Source: REEB52 sp964626905 (GTDB lineage: Bacteria > Chlamydiota > Chlamydiia > Chlamydiales > SM23-39). From it: 64,000 nt of DNA. The translations under genes were made by a program, and so were the position numbers. The first letter of the stretch is position 1; the number at the start of each line of letters is the position of its first letter. Below, in pieces: positions 51,858 to 60,476 of this stretch. Under the pieces are notes generated by a model. That model had not been told where the DNA came from, ran no database searches, and saw only the letters and a program-made list of their open reading frames with translations. The stretch lies in NCBI GenBank assembly GCA_964626905.1, contig CAZVHA010000006.1, positions 50,342-114,341 of the forward strand, read 5' to 3'.

Positions 51858-52829
51858 TCAGGAAAAACTGCCGTAAGAGGAGATTAAATCCTCTGCTTTT
51901 TTAAAATTGGCCTTTTTCAGCTCCTCGTAGACTTGGAGCCCTTTGGCGTTCATCCCCTGCTTGAAGTAGAGGGAACCGAGGCGGTAAAGAATTTCTTTGT
52001 CTTGGGCGCGCAGCTCTAAAAGAATTTGCACCTCTTTCATCTCTTCCTCAGGCATGCCGAGATCGCGGTAGCCTGCGGCCAATTGCTCATGGACCCATGG
52101 GTCGCTTGGGGCATAGTGGCCCAAGATGGAAAATTCTTCGATGGCAAGCCGGGCCACTTCCCTGTATTTTTCTTCTAGAAGAGCCTGTTTATAGACTTTC
52201 GAGAGGGCGACATAGGTATTCGCTAAAGAAGCGTGCACCTCCAAGTCGGTCGGTGTGATTCGGATCTGTTTTAGGTGCTCGTCGATGGCTGTTTGGAAGA
52301 GAAGGAGCTTCATCTTCAGGACATCTTCTTTGTAGCAGTAAGACGAAAAGCGGGAGATCGCTTTAGAAAGACTCCTTGCACCCTTCGGCACCTTGTAGAA
52401 ATGGACTTCAAAATCTTGCAAATAGGCGGCCAATTTTGAGAGCGCGTCGGCAATCGAGAGGTGATGTTCCGCCTCTCCTGTTGGGACAGAGAGAATTTGC
52501 CTACACGAACTCAAAAACTGCTCTTTGAGGAGAATCAACTGTTCTGGCTTTTTCGCCTGGAGGTAAAAAAGGAGGATAAAATAGGAAAAACAGGTGAGGA
52601 AGATCCCTCCCAAAGCAAAAGCAAAAATAGCCGATTGGGCTAAAAAGGGGAGGAAAAAGAAAAAGAGAAAAAGTTCGGCAGAAAAAACGAAAAGATAAAG
52701 GAGATGAAAAGAGACGAAGGCGTGGACCGACTTTTTAAAATCTTTCAAGATGGCCCGGTAATATTGGGGGAGATTGTGTTGGAAAAAAGCGTTGTCAAAA
52801 GAGTCGTTGTTCTCGAGTTGGGTCGACAT
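51858..52829 (-). CDS. Membrane protein with TPR-like C-terminal domain
   Basis: 323 residues from the ATG at 52829 (GAGAG upstream; an ATG 39 bp earlier is possible). Two strongly hydrophobic helices (about 40-62, LYLFVFSAELFLFFFFLPF, and 68-92), then a cytoplasmic helical domain with TPR-like units near the end (PWVHEQLAAGYRDLGMPEEE, EILYRLGSLYFKQGMNAKGL). Probably a conserved chlamydial membrane scaffold; function unknown. Confidence 0.6.
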   Translation of the reverse strand: MSTQLENNDSFDNAFFQHNLPQYYRAILKDFKKSVHAFVSFHLLYLFVFSAELFLFFFFLPFLAQSAIFAFALGGIFLTCFSYFILLFYLQAKKPEQLILLKEQFLSSCRQILSVPTGEAEHHLSIADALSKLAAYLQDFEVHFYKVPKGARSLSKAISRFSSYCYKEDVLKMKLLLFQTAIDEHLKQIRITPTDLEVHASLANTYVALSKVYKQALLEEKYREVARLAIEEFSILGHYAPSDPWVHEQLAAGYRDLGMPEEEMKEVQILLELRAQDKEILYRLGSLYFKQGMNAKGLQVYEELKKANFKKAEDLISSYGSFS

Positions 52830-52906
52830 ATTTTTTCTCTCAGGGTTGGACTTTGGCCGTTGAGACATACCGTGTACCCTTTTTTGATTTTTCGATCAAC
52901 CCTTTT

Positions 52907-53338
52907 TTATTGCCCCGAGGCGACCATTTCATGGATCACTTTTTCGCTCACTCCCGCATCCTGCAGTCTGCGCACTTGGGCCTGGCTTAAGTGGTAATAA
53001 CTGGAGGTGTCGCGCATATAGCCGAGAATGGTCTCATCGCTCACGCCCCCTTGGCTCAATTTGATGATGTCGTTGATCGTGAGCGGCTCGTTTCGATCCA
53101 TCCGATTGACCGTGCGCGGGCTATTTCTCTCCATCACTTTTCGATCCTGCTCATCGAGAGCAGCTCCGAGAAGCCCCCCTGCAATCACCCCTGCGGTGCC
53201 TCCAATAATTGCGCTGCCGCCCCCGCCAGTCACTCCGCCGAGACTTGCCCCGAGAAGGCTCCCCGCAATCACTCCCGTTCCCGTGTTGGAAGCGCAAGAT
53301 CCAAAAATAGCCATGAAAAGCACAACAATATACTTCAT
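52907..53338 (-). CDS. Glycine-zipper lipoprotein
   Basis: 143 residues from the ATG at 53338 (GAGAGG 6 bp upstream). Signal peptide with lipobox FGSC (MKYIVVLFMAIFGSC). Residues about 20-60 form a glycine zipper (GVIAGSLLGASLGG, SAIIGGTAGVIAGGLLGAAL), able to insert in or traverse a membrane. The C-terminal half has two short repeats of similar pattern (IIKLSQGGVSDETILGYMRD; VRRLQDAGVSEKVIHEMVAS). Likely an outer-membrane lipoprotein. Confidence 0.75.
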   Translation of the reverse strand: MKYIVVLFMAIFGSCASNTGTGVIAGSLLGASLGGVTGGGGSAIIGGTAGVIAGGLLGAALDEQDRKVMERNSPRTVNRMDRNEPLTINDIIKLSQGGVSDETILGYMRDTSSYYHLSQAQVRRLQDAGVSEKVIHEMVASGQ

Positions 53339-53415
53339 CCCCATCCTCTCGGTTTCTAATCTTGAATTAGACCGAAGATATTTTTTTGTCCAGGGAGAAC
53401 CTTGGTGATGCCCTC

Positions 53416-54120
53416 TTATTGAACCATTACCGGCTCTTCGCGGAAGCGGTACCCGACACCTCGCACAGTCTCAACCCAATCAAATGTAGGCCCTAACTTT
53501 TTTCGTAAAGAGGCGATATGGACGTCGATGTTCCGATCGACAATGAATGAATCGTCATTGTTGATATCGTCGAGCAGCTGATTGCGAGTGAGCACTTTGC
53601 CCCGGTTGCTCACGAGTCGTCTCAAAATGCCAAACTCGGAAAGAGTCAAGGGGATCGTCTTTTCTCCCCTTTTTAGACTATAGCGATTGACATCGAGAAA
53701 AAAGTCGCCAAATTTGACCGCTCTACTGGGCTTTTCATTTTCTTTGCTCCGCCTTAAAATCGCTTTGATTCGAGAAAAGAGCACTTTGGGAGAAAACGGT
53801 TTTTGAACATAGTCATCAGCTCCAATTTCGAGACCCAAAACGATGTCGAGCTCCTCTCCCTTAGCAGAGAGCATCATGACCATAGTGGAGCGCAGTTCGG
53901 GGTTTCCCTTAATTTTTCGACACACATCAAGCCCATTTTCCCCTGGAAGCATAATGTCGAGAATGACGAGATCGGGTTTTTCCCGCTCCACTGCGCGATA
54001 GCCATTAATTCCATCGACCTCAACATGCAGTTTGTACCCCGAAAGTTCCGCCTGCAGCTTGATTAAAGCCGCAATATCCTCTTCATCCTCAACTAATAAA
54101 ATACGTTTCTTTTGAACCAT
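53416..54120 (-). CDS. OmpR/PhoB-family response regulator
   Basis: 234 residues. Receiver domain with acidic pocket E11-D12, phosphoacceptor D55 in LVILDIMLPGENG, and the conserved Lys in VQKPFSP. C-terminal winged helix (about 135-230) with LTLSEFGILRRLVSNRGKVL, NIDVHIASLRKKLG and VRGVGYRF. Unlike chlamydial ChxR, which lacks the phospho-Asp, this one keeps the full phosphorylation site. No histidine kinase is encoded nearby. Confidence 0.92.
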   Translation of the reverse strand: MVQKKRILLVEDEEDIAALIKLQAELSGYKLHVEVDGINGYRAVEREKPDLVILDIMLPGENGLDVCRKIKGNPELRSTMVMMLSAKGEELDIVLGLEIGADDYVQKPFSPKVLFSRIKAILRRSKENEKPSRAVKFGDFFLDVNRYSLKRGEKTIPLTLSEFGILRRLVSNRGKVLTRNQLLDDINNDDSFIVDRNIDVHIASLRKKLGPTFDWVETVRGVGYRFREEPVMVQ

Positions 54121-54150
54121 GTGCGCTCCTAGCAGTCGTTCACAAGAGTT

Positions 54151-54936
54151 TCATAATTTCTTATTTTTTTCAACTTTTTTTACAGCTTGTCCCAAGAAAA
54201 TTTTCCCCAATGTTTGGAATTTGAGGGGATCGTCGGAGGCGTAAAACTGATAGAGGGGCTTTTTCGTTTGAGAATTGAGTTGATTTTTGGCTTTTAAAAT
54301 TTTTAAGGCGCGCTCTGCACATGCTAGAGCGGGCTCGATGAGAGCCACGTGAGGCCCAAATTCTTTTTCCAAAATGGTGCGGATGAGGGGATAATGGGTG
54401 CAAGCCAAAAGCGCTGCGTCGATGTTGCCTTTGAGCTCTTTTAAATACTCTTTTGCGATCAAATGGGCCGATTCATGTTCATGGAAGCCCTCTTCGACGA
54501 GTGGGACAAAAAGAGGACACGCCTTGGCAAAGATGAGGGCTTCGGGATTTTGCTTTAAAATGAGCCGCTGGTAGAGCCCCGATTCAATAGTGCTTGTCGT
54601 GCCGAGAAGTCCGATGCGAGAAAAGGGGCGGATGAGCGTGAGTCCTGCATCGATCACCCCAATGACCGGGATCGGGAGCTCTTTTTGCAAGAGATCGAGG
54701 GCGTGACAACAGGCCGTATGGCACGGGATGACGAGCAATTTGATCCCCAGTTCCATTAAAAACTGGCTATTTTCTCTGGCAAAGCGAATGACGGTTTCAG
54801 GGGATTTACTCCCGTAAGGGAGATGGGCCGTATCGCCGAAATAGATCAGATTTTCTTTGGGCAAAAGGCGGATGAATTCTTTCATCACAGTGAGACCGCC
54901 AAATCCTGAGTCGAAAAGGCCGATCGGAGCATCCAT
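54151..54936 (-). CDS. murI: Glutamate racemase
   Basis: 261 residues from the ATG at 54936 (GAGG upstream; a TTG 21 bp earlier overlaps the preceding gene). IGLFDSGFGGLTVM with the catalytic Asp, GDTAHLPYGSKS, first catalytic Cys in VIPCHTACC (C72; the usual CNTAS has become CHTAC) and the second in ALLACTHYPLI. Makes D-glutamate for peptidoglycan. Chlamydia species lack murI, so this supports an environmental lineage. Sits just downstream of the LysM gene. Confidence 0.92.
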   Translation of the reverse strand: MDAPIGLFDSGFGGLTVMKEFIRLLPKENLIYFGDTAHLPYGSKSPETVIRFARENSQFLMELGIKLLVIPCHTACCHALDLLQKELPIPVIGVIDAGLTLIRPFSRIGLLGTTSTIESGLYQRLILKQNPEALIFAKACPLFVPLVEEGFHEHESAHLIAKEYLKELKGNIDAALLACTHYPLIRTILEKEFGPHVALIEPALACAERALKILKAKNQLNSQTKKPLYQFYASDDPLKFQTLGKIFLGQAVKKVEKNKKL

Positions 54937-54949
54937 GAAGAAAGCCTCT

Positions 54950-55594
54950 TCAGTCAACCGGGATTTTGAGCTCTTGGCCTACGACGATGAGATCTTGATC
55001 AAGGCCGTTGTATTGCTTGATTTTCTCCACCGTCGTCTTGTGTGAGCGGGCAATTTTTTCGAGCGAATCCCCTGCTTTGACCCGATAAACTTTAAACGCG
55101 CCCTGGAAGCCTTTAGCAAGGGTCTCAATATGAGTTTTGAGCTTGGCAACCTCGTCAAATTTCCGATCGTGCGAAAGGAGTTCTTGCTCGAGTTCTTGGA
55201 GTCTATTTTTAAACTGGGCGAGCGCTGCAGTGGTTTCACTGGCATGCGAGGAGAGCTCTTGCAAATCGCCAGAGTCTTTTGTCTGACTTTTTTCTAAAGA
55301 GGCCCATTTTTTTTCGAGAAGTTGCATTTGAGCGATCAGCTGTTCGATTTTTGCTTGCTGTTTTTCCAGATCGCGTTGCTTCAATGTGGTCAGGGTATTT
55401 TCGTACGATTTAATCCTGCCGTCTAAAATCTGCAGCTCTGTTTGGAAACAGTTGATGTCGTGCTTAACGTCGTCGAGGCTTGTTTGCATCTCGTGCAGCG
55501 TGAGTTCGAGCTTGTGCTTTTCGTCATTGGGGGACGATTTGATCGGAGAACAAGAGGAAAAGGCGAATAAAGCCAACGTCAACCACTTTTTCAT
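54950..55594 (-). CDS. LysM-domain lipoprotein with coiled coil
   Basis: 214 residues. Signal peptide with lipobox SSC (MKKWLTLALFAFSSC), a long coiled coil (about 25-160), and a C-terminal LysM domain (about 167-212: YRVKAGDSLEKIARSHKTTV, LIVVGQELKIP) that should bind peptidoglycan. It follows pal with a 1-bp overlap, as the corresponding gene does in Chlamydia. Confidence 0.88.
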   Translation of the reverse strand: MKKWLTLALFAFSSCSPIKSSPNDEKHKLELTLHEMQTSLDDVKHDINCFQTELQILDGRIKSYENTLTTLKQRDLEKQQAKIEQLIAQMQLLEKKWASLEKSQTKDSGDLQELSSHASETTAALAQFKNRLQELEQELLSHDRKFDEVAKLKTHIETLAKGFQGAFKVYRVKAGDSLEKIARSHKTTVEKIKQYNGLDQDLIVVGQELKIPVD

Positions 55595-56259
55595 TATTTT
55601 TGATATATCCTAAATTCAGATCTTCGGTTGATTTTCCAATCTTCTGGCGAATGGCCGAGGGCGAGCGGCTGTTCTTTGCCGCGCGACAAAGTGTAAACGC
55701 GGTTCAGATCGGCCCCATTTTTGACCAAAAAGGAGCGGACTGAATTAGCCCTGCGCATCCCGAGCGCCATATTGTAGTCGGCAGAGGCCCTCTCGTCGCA
55801 GTGCCCCTCGACGACAGCGTAGATATTCGGATGTTTTTTCAAATAATCTGCCAAATGCATCAGCGCTGCAACCTCGCTCCGGTCTCGAATGACGTGCTCG
55901 TCGGTATTGAAATGGACAGAGCTAAAAACGGCTTTCAGTGCATCGGGCGGTGCGTAAAAATTGTCTAGACTCGGAATTCCGAACTGTCCGGGACTCCCTT
56001 TCGGTTGAGGGAGGGCTGAATCGGCGAACTGATTTCTCAAATCAGCATCGGAAAGGGGGATAAAGTCCTCGTCGAAGGGGCCGTAGAACTCCTCATCAGA
56101 GGTGAGCATGCGCGATTCGTAATCTTTTCCCAAGATCGAATCGACCCCTTTTTGCATGTAGCGTCCCGCTGTTTTCATATTTTCCCAAGTCTCGCTGCTG
56201 TTGTGCGCGCAACTTGCGGCAAAAAGGAGAATGGTAGGAATTGCAATACACCGTTTCAT
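55594..56259 (-). CDS. pal: Peptidoglycan-associated lipoprotein Pal
   Basis: 221 residues from the ATG at 56259 (GAGGTCC upstream). Lipobox AASC; a linker; then an OmpA-like domain (about 110-220) with VHFNTDEHVI, AVVEGHCDERASADYNMALG and RRANSVRSFLVKNGA, which bind meso-DAP in peptidoglycan. Partner of TolB, encoded just upstream. Confidence 0.93.
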   Translation of the reverse strand: MKRCIAIPTILLFAASCAHNSSETWENMKTAGRYMQKGVDSILGKDYESRMLTSDEEFYGPFDEDFIPLSDADLRNQFADSALPQPKGSPGQFGIPSLDNFYAPPDALKAVFSSVHFNTDEHVIRDRSEVAALMHLADYLKKHPNIYAVVEGHCDERASADYNMALGMRRANSVRSFLVKNGADLNRVYTLSRGKEQPLALGHSPEDWKINRRSEFRIYQK

Positions 56260-56311
56260 GAAGGACCTCAAATCTATTACTTCCAATTTACAGCAATCAA
56301 GGATTTCTTGA

Positions 56312-57613
56312 CTACTTTTGTTGCCAAGAGGCAAAACGGCCCTTGGCAATTTGGATTGGATCTGCTCCATTTAAATGAATTAGATAGAGATTGCAATGGG
56401 CATCGCCTTCGGTGTTGTAAACGAGGTGAAAACTGTTGGGAGCCCAGGAGGGGTTTTCCTTATTTTCGGGTCCTTGCGTTAAGGGCCTCTCTTCGCCTGT
56501 GATAAAATCGTAGATCCAAATTTGTCTCACTCCGTCTACTTTTGCGCTGTAGGCGAGTTTAGTCCCGTCGGAAGACCAGGAGGGAGAGGTATTTTCCCGA
56601 TTTTTTTTGGTGAGGAGCTGCGGGCGGACCCGTTTTGTACTTTTGGGGTCGAGCACATCGAGCAGATAGATTCGGGGCGGGCCATCTTTATCGGAGACGA
56701 ATGCGACTTTTTTCCCATCGGGGCTGAAAGTGGGGGAAGCTTGGGTGGCTCTCGGCGCGGAAAAGAGTTGGCGGGCTTTGCCGACCATTTTTCCCATGGA
56801 ATCAAATGTTTGGATGAAAAGATCGGGCCTTCCAGCGACATCGGTGATGAAAGCCATGTGCATTCCATCGAGGGACATGGCGGCAAGCGCCTGATTGCCC
56901 CGCAAATCGACCATCAGTTCACCTTTTGGTTTTGCAAGTGTTGCGCGGTAAATTTTCGACTGGCCGCTTTTTTCGGAGGTGTAGAAAAACGCCTGGTTGG
57001 AATGGGGGAGAAAATAGGGAGATAGGCAATAGCTATTTTCTCGGGTCACTTGAACGGCATTTGCTCCATCTGAGTCGCAAACCCAAATTTCAGAGAGCCA
57101 ATCGAGCCCTTTTGAGGAAGGGTTTTTCTCTCTCACAGTGTAGAGGAGATGCAAAGAGGAGATCCCCTCTTTGCCAAAAAAGTCTTTCTGAATGGCGTCG
57201 GCAAGTTTGTGGATGGCCCCCCGGTTTAAAGGGATCAGCGGATATTTTTTGGAGCTCTCTTTTTCAATGTTAAATGCTTCGATTTCCAATTGGCCTTTCA
57301 CCACTTGAGCGGCAATGCAAAAGGGGATACTTTTCCTTTTCCAAAGGGCGACATCAAAATGGTTTCGCGGTGCAGGGAAGCGAAGAGCCTCTTCGAGCTC
57401 GTACTCTTTTGCGACAACGGTAGCAGAGCCGCTTCGGTTCAGATCCTCTTCTAGTACACGCCTCATCTCATCGGCGCCTCTCCAATCGGGGTCCTCTGTT
57501 TGGAATTCGCTCAAATAGATCGGAACGAGGGATGAGCGGGTGGCGAGGTGCACCTCAATTTCTTCGGCGCTTACTAGAAAAGGGATCGCGAGTAAGAAGA
57601 GAAAAAGGCGCAT
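56312..57613 (-). CDS. tolB: Tol-Pal system protein TolB
   Basis: 433 residues from the ATG at 57613, which begins the signal peptide MRLFLFLLAIPFLVSAEE. N-terminal TolB domain, then a beta-propeller with repeats such as FSPDGKKVAFVSDKDG, SWSSDGTKLAYSAKVDG and SWAPNSFHLVYNTEGD. Works in the periplasm between Pal and the inner-membrane TolQR/TonB-like complex. No strong Shine-Dalgarno is seen. Confidence 0.93.
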   Translation of the reverse strand: MRLFLFLLAIPFLVSAEEIEVHLATRSSLVPIYLSEFQTEDPDWRGADEMRRVLEEDLNRSGSATVVAKEYELEEALRFPAPRNHFDVALWKRKSIPFCIAAQVVKGQLEIEAFNIEKESSKKYPLIPLNRGAIHKLADAIQKDFFGKEGISSLHLLYTVREKNPSSKGLDWLSEIWVCDSDGANAVQVTRENSYCLSPYFLPHSNQAFFYTSEKSGQSKIYRATLAKPKGELMVDLRGNQALAAMSLDGMHMAFITDVAGRPDLFIQTFDSMGKMVGKARQLFSAPRATQASPTFSPDGKKVAFVSDKDGPPRIYLLDVLDPKSTKRVRPQLLTKKNRENTSPSWSSDGTKLAYSAKVDGVRQIWIYDFITGEERPLTQGPENKENPSWAPNSFHLVYNTEGDAHCNLYLIHLNGADPIQIAKGRFASWQQK

Positions 57614-57659
57614 ACTATTAACCGGGGCAATTAAAACACGAGAGCGATTTTCCATGCAA

Positions 57660-57708
57660 GAACCTATCCGAATAAAAATCGACAGAAAATTTTAATTCGG
57701 ATAGGTTC
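57660..57708. repeat. 14-bp perfect inverted repeat before tolB
   Basis: GAACCTATCCGAAT (57660-57673) and its complement (57695-57708) flank a 21-nt AT-rich loop. The right arm includes the stop codon of the TonB-like gene. No T run follows on the minus strand, so it is probably an mRNA hairpin between cistrons rather than a terminator. Confidence 0.6.
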
Positions 57709-58420
57709 ACCAGTTGTTTTTAAATGTGACCACAAATTTTTTCCCCTCCTTGCCAAAATAGCTGGGGGGGATTGGAAAACTTAAAAAGTAGAGTTCTTCG
57801 CTTAAAAACTGGGCATTTTTTTCGCTTTTGCTCGAAAGGATGCGGGAGGAAATCAGCTTGCCGTCCTGATCAATTTCAATTTCCATTTTTACCTCCCCAT
57901 ATTCGGGCAAATTGAGCGTATTTTGAAGATAGGCAATCAAAAATTCTGCATACCCCACATCCAAAGGAAAAGATTCTTCCTCTTGTCTCTCTTCCTTAGG
58001 AACTGGCTTGAATGGGAGCGGCAAGGGGGGAGTTTTTTTAGTGCTTTTTTTCGGCGCGGCAATGGCATCAAAACTTTCTGACATTTCTTGAAATAGATCA
58101 GGTTTTGCTACTTTTTTAGGAGCGGGTTTGGGTTTAGATGCAAGAGGCTCTTTAGATTTTGGCGGCAAAGTCTTTTTTACTGGTGCGGGGGGGGATTGTG
58201 AAGGCGCCGCAGTTTGGGCAGCCCGCTGCTTTGGAGGAGTATTTGGGGGAGCATAAGGGGCGATTGTTTTGACGACCATTGGCCTTATGGGTCTGAACCC
58301 AGAGGTGATGAGGTGGTGACACGTCAAAATGAAAAGAGCGGCAAAATGGGTCAAAACGACAACGACGCCAATTTGCTTTGCTCTCGTTAAAAGCAAAAAC
58401 AGTTGGAAGAGTTTTTTCAT
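57707..58420 (-). CDS. TonB/TolA-like protein
   Basis: 237 residues. One TM helix (about 15-36, QIGVVVVLTHFAALFILTC), a Pro/Lys/Ala-rich spacer (about 55-150) able to span the periplasm, and a C-terminal domain (about 160-237: YAEFLIAYLQNTLNLPEYGE, MEIEIDQDGKLISSRILSS) typical of TolA/TonB folds. Start overlaps the tolR stop (ATGA). By position it takes the TolA role. Confidence 0.82.
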   Translation of the reverse strand: MKKLFQLFLLLTRAKQIGVVVVLTHFAALFILTCHHLITSGFRPIRPMVVKTIAPYAPPNTPPKQRAAQTAAPSQSPPAPVKKTLPPKSKEPLASKPKPAPKKVAKPDLFQEMSESFDAIAAPKKSTKKTPPLPLPFKPVPKEERQEEESFPLDVGYAEFLIAYLQNTLNLPEYGEVKMEIEIDQDGKLISSRILSSKSEKNAQFLSEELYFLSFPIPPSYFGKEGKKFVVTFKNNW

Positions 58421-58830
58421 GGCCTCAAAACCACGTCCATCTGTTCGAATCCGATCGATTCGACTGTATTTTTCACCTTTTGGTAAGTGCCAAAATGGGC
58501 TTTTTCATCGTGAACGAGCTGCGGGATTGCTTGGGGATGCCTTTTTTTTTCAGTTTTCAAAAATGTTTCGAGTTCTAAGAGGGTGACGCTTTTGCCCTGG
58601 ACCCAAATAGAGTTGTCTGCGTGCACTGCGATGGAAATGGGACCTGTTTGCATCTCCTTTTTTTCAATCCCCCCACTTTTTGCAAGGTCGACGGAGTCGA
58701 TATCGAGAACGGGGGCGATCAATATAAAGGTGATGAGGACGACAAAAACGACGTCGATGAGCGGGGTTAAGTTGATGAGCGGTTCATCTGCTGCATCTTC
58801 ATCAGGTCGAAACTGGAATCTTTTGCGCAT
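58417..58830 (-). CDS. tolR: ExbD/TolR family protein
   Basis: 137 residues. A single TM helix with the essential Asp in LINLTPLIDVVFVVLITF, then the periplasmic ExbD/TolR domain (SISIAVHADNSIWVQGK and a C-terminal GFEQMDVVL strand). Forms the proton channel with the ExbB/TolQ protein. It overlaps the upstream gene by 29 bp. Confidence 0.92.
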   Translation of the reverse strand: MRKRFQFRPDEDAADEPLINLTPLIDVVFVVLITFILIAPVLDIDSVDLAKSGGIEKKEMQTGPISIAVHADNSIWVQGKSVTLLELETFLKTEKKRHPQAIPQLVHDEKAHFGTYQKVKNTVESIGFEQMDVVLRP

Positions 58831-59548
58831 GATCGGGCCTGCGGTATTGGATTTCGACGGCAGCGAGGAGAAGTTGAGAAAAATCTTCCATATCTTTCCG
58901 ATATTCTCGGGCGCTATTTTTTAAGTAATTAAAACCGGCAAATGCAGGGATTGCGATGACGAGGCCGATCACCGTTGTCGCAAGGGCCATCGAAAGCCCT
59001 GAAAGCATCGAGGCATTGCTCGCCGAAATGCCCCGCGCATGGAGTTGGGAAAAGGTGAGCAAAATTCCCCAAACTGTCCCGAGAAGCCCCAAAAAGGGGC
59101 CGAGAGTGGCAATGGTCGATAAGGCAAAGAGGTTTTTTTCAAGCCGTTTGTGCTGTTTGGCTAAAGTGGCTTGGACCTGTGAGTCGATGAGGCCCAAATC
59201 GGCCTCTGATAAGACTGTCTCGGCATTTGGGGCGTAGAGGTGATTGCGGCTGATCAATTGCAACGTTTTTTGTTTGAGAGTGAGATACATTTCGAAAAAC
59301 GGGTGGGGGACCTCCAAAAGGCGCCCTTTGGGTCTCGTAAATTGGAGATTTAACGGCTCTTTTTCTGAAAATAGATCTGCAAATGCGGCAGAGAGTTTTT
59401 TTACCTGGATATACAGCCAAACTTTGTAGAGAAGCAGTGTCCAAGAGATCGCAGATAGGGTGAAAAGGGCGATAAAAATGAGCTTTCCAAACCAGTCAGA
59501 CTGGACATAGGAGGTGACAAAAGGATTCCCTGCAGCAAAAAGGAGCAT
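58802..59548 (-). CDS. tolQ: ExbB/TolQ family protein
   Basis: 248 residues with three TM helices (about 22-44, 142-165 and 185-208). Signature TLGPFLGLLGTVWGILLTF and SGLSMALATTVIGLVIAIP. Energises the Tol complex using the proton motive force. First gene of the Tol operon (tolQ-tolR-TonB-like-tolB-pal-LysM). No Shine-Dalgarno; a -10-like box lies 7 nt before the ATG. Confidence 0.93.
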   Translation of the reverse strand: MLLFAAGNPFVTSYVQSDWFGKLIFIALFTLSAISWTLLLYKVWLYIQVKKLSAAFADLFSEKEPLNLQFTRPKGRLLEVPHPFFEMYLTLKQKTLQLISRNHLYAPNAETVLSEADLGLIDSQVQATLAKQHKRLEKNLFALSTIATLGPFLGLLGTVWGILLTFSQLHARGISASNASMLSGLSMALATTVIGLVIAIPAFAGFNYLKNSAREYRKDMEDFSQLLLAAVEIQYRRPDHAQKIPVST

Positions 59549-59555
59549 ATCCGCT

Positions 59556-59585
59556 ATAATCTATTAGGGATTCTCTTAAAGTCAA
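59556..59585 (-). promoter_or_regulatory. Putative promoter of the Tol-Pal operon
   Basis: Minus strand: TTGACT (59580-59585), an 18-bp spacer and GATTAT (59556-59561), ending 7 nt before the tolQ ATG. On the plus strand TATAAT (59555-59560) overlaps it and could serve tatD, though its -35 is poor. Confidence 0.4.
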
Positions 59586-59602
59586 AAGAAAACAGGTGGA
59601 AT

Positions 59603-60370
59603 ATGCGCTACTTTGACTCACATGCGCACTTGAGCGATGCCGAAATTTTGCCCCACATTGATGCGGTGATGGAACGGGCAAAAAAAGCCAATATTGAGCG
59701 CATTGTCAACATTTGCACCGATCTCAAGACTCTGGAAGAGGGGCTCGCCCTTGAAACCCGCTTCAAATCGATTCGCAACGCGGGGGCCACTCCGCCTCAC
59801 GATGTAGAAAAAGAGGGGGAAAAAGCGTTTTCCTCATTTGAAGAAGCAGCGCGCATGGGACAACTGGTTGCAGTTGGAGAGACGGGGCTTGAGTATTACT
59901 ACAAAGAGTTAGATCGGAAAATCCAACAAAAATTTCTCATTCAATATTTGCACCTTGCGCAAGAGTGCAAACTTCCGGTGATTTTTCATTGCAGAGAGGC
60001 GTTTGAAGATCTCTTTGCAATTGTGGATGGCGAATATCCGAAAAAAGCCCCCGCAATTTTGCACTGTTTCACAGGATCTTTGAAAGAGGCTGAAGGGGTG
60101 TTGTCCCGCGGTTGGTATCTCTCTTTGAGCGGGATCGTCACATTTAAAAAAAGTGAAACGCTGCGCGAAGTTGCTAAAATGGTTCCACTCGATCAACTGC
60201 TCATTGAAACGGACGCCCCCTATCTCGCGCCCCAAAGCAAACGGGGGAAAATGAACGAGCCCTCTTTCTTGGTGGAAACGGCCCAAAAAATTGCAGAGGT
60301 CAAGGGAATTTCGGAAGAGAGCCTCGCTGCCGCCATCTATGAAAATGGGCTTTCCCTGTTCCAAATGTAA
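59603..60370 (+). CDS. tatD: TatD-family metal-dependent deoxyribonuclease
   Basis: 255 residues. Metal ligands in order: YFDSHAHLSD (HxH), AVGETGLEYYY (Glu), IFHCREAFEDL (His), LHCFTGSLKEA (His), LIETDAPYLAPQ (Asp). AGGTGGA precedes the ATG. The protein's last two residues and stop (QM-stop) come from the repeat element at 60363. It faces the Tol operon divergently; in Chlamydia a dsbD gene lies between these two units and is absent here. Confidence 0.93.
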   Translation: MRYFDSHAHLSDAEILPHIDAVMERAKKANIERIVNICTDLKTLEEGLALETRFKSIRNAGATPPHDVEKEGEKAFSSFEEAARMGQLVAVGETGLEYYYKELDRKIQQKFLIQYLHLAQECKLPVIFHCREAFEDLFAIVDGEYPKKAPAILHCFTGSLKEAEGVLSRGWYLSLSGIVTFKKSETLREVAKMVPLDQLLIETDAPYLAPQSKRGKMNEPSFLVETAQKIAEVKGISEESLAAAIYENGLSLFQM

Positions 60371-60445
60371 AGCGGCTTTACATTTGCTGTCCGGGGCCCC
60401 CGAAAACGGATCGTTTTTGGGGTTTTGTATTGCGGCTTTACATTT
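60363..60445. repeat. Full-length 83-bp palindromic element (copy C)
   Basis: Same layout as copy A: a 23-bp palindrome at the left end, CCGGGGCCCCCGAAAACG, a hairpin loop, TTTTTGGGGTTTTGTATTGC, and the right end GCGGCTTTACATTT. It supplies the TAA of tatD. The minus strand reads the same peptide pattern (KCKAAIQNPKN, SGAPDSKCKAALHL) as copy B. Confidence 0.85.
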
Positions 60446-60476
60446 ATAGCCCCAAGAGTTAAAAAGGTCTCTTGAT

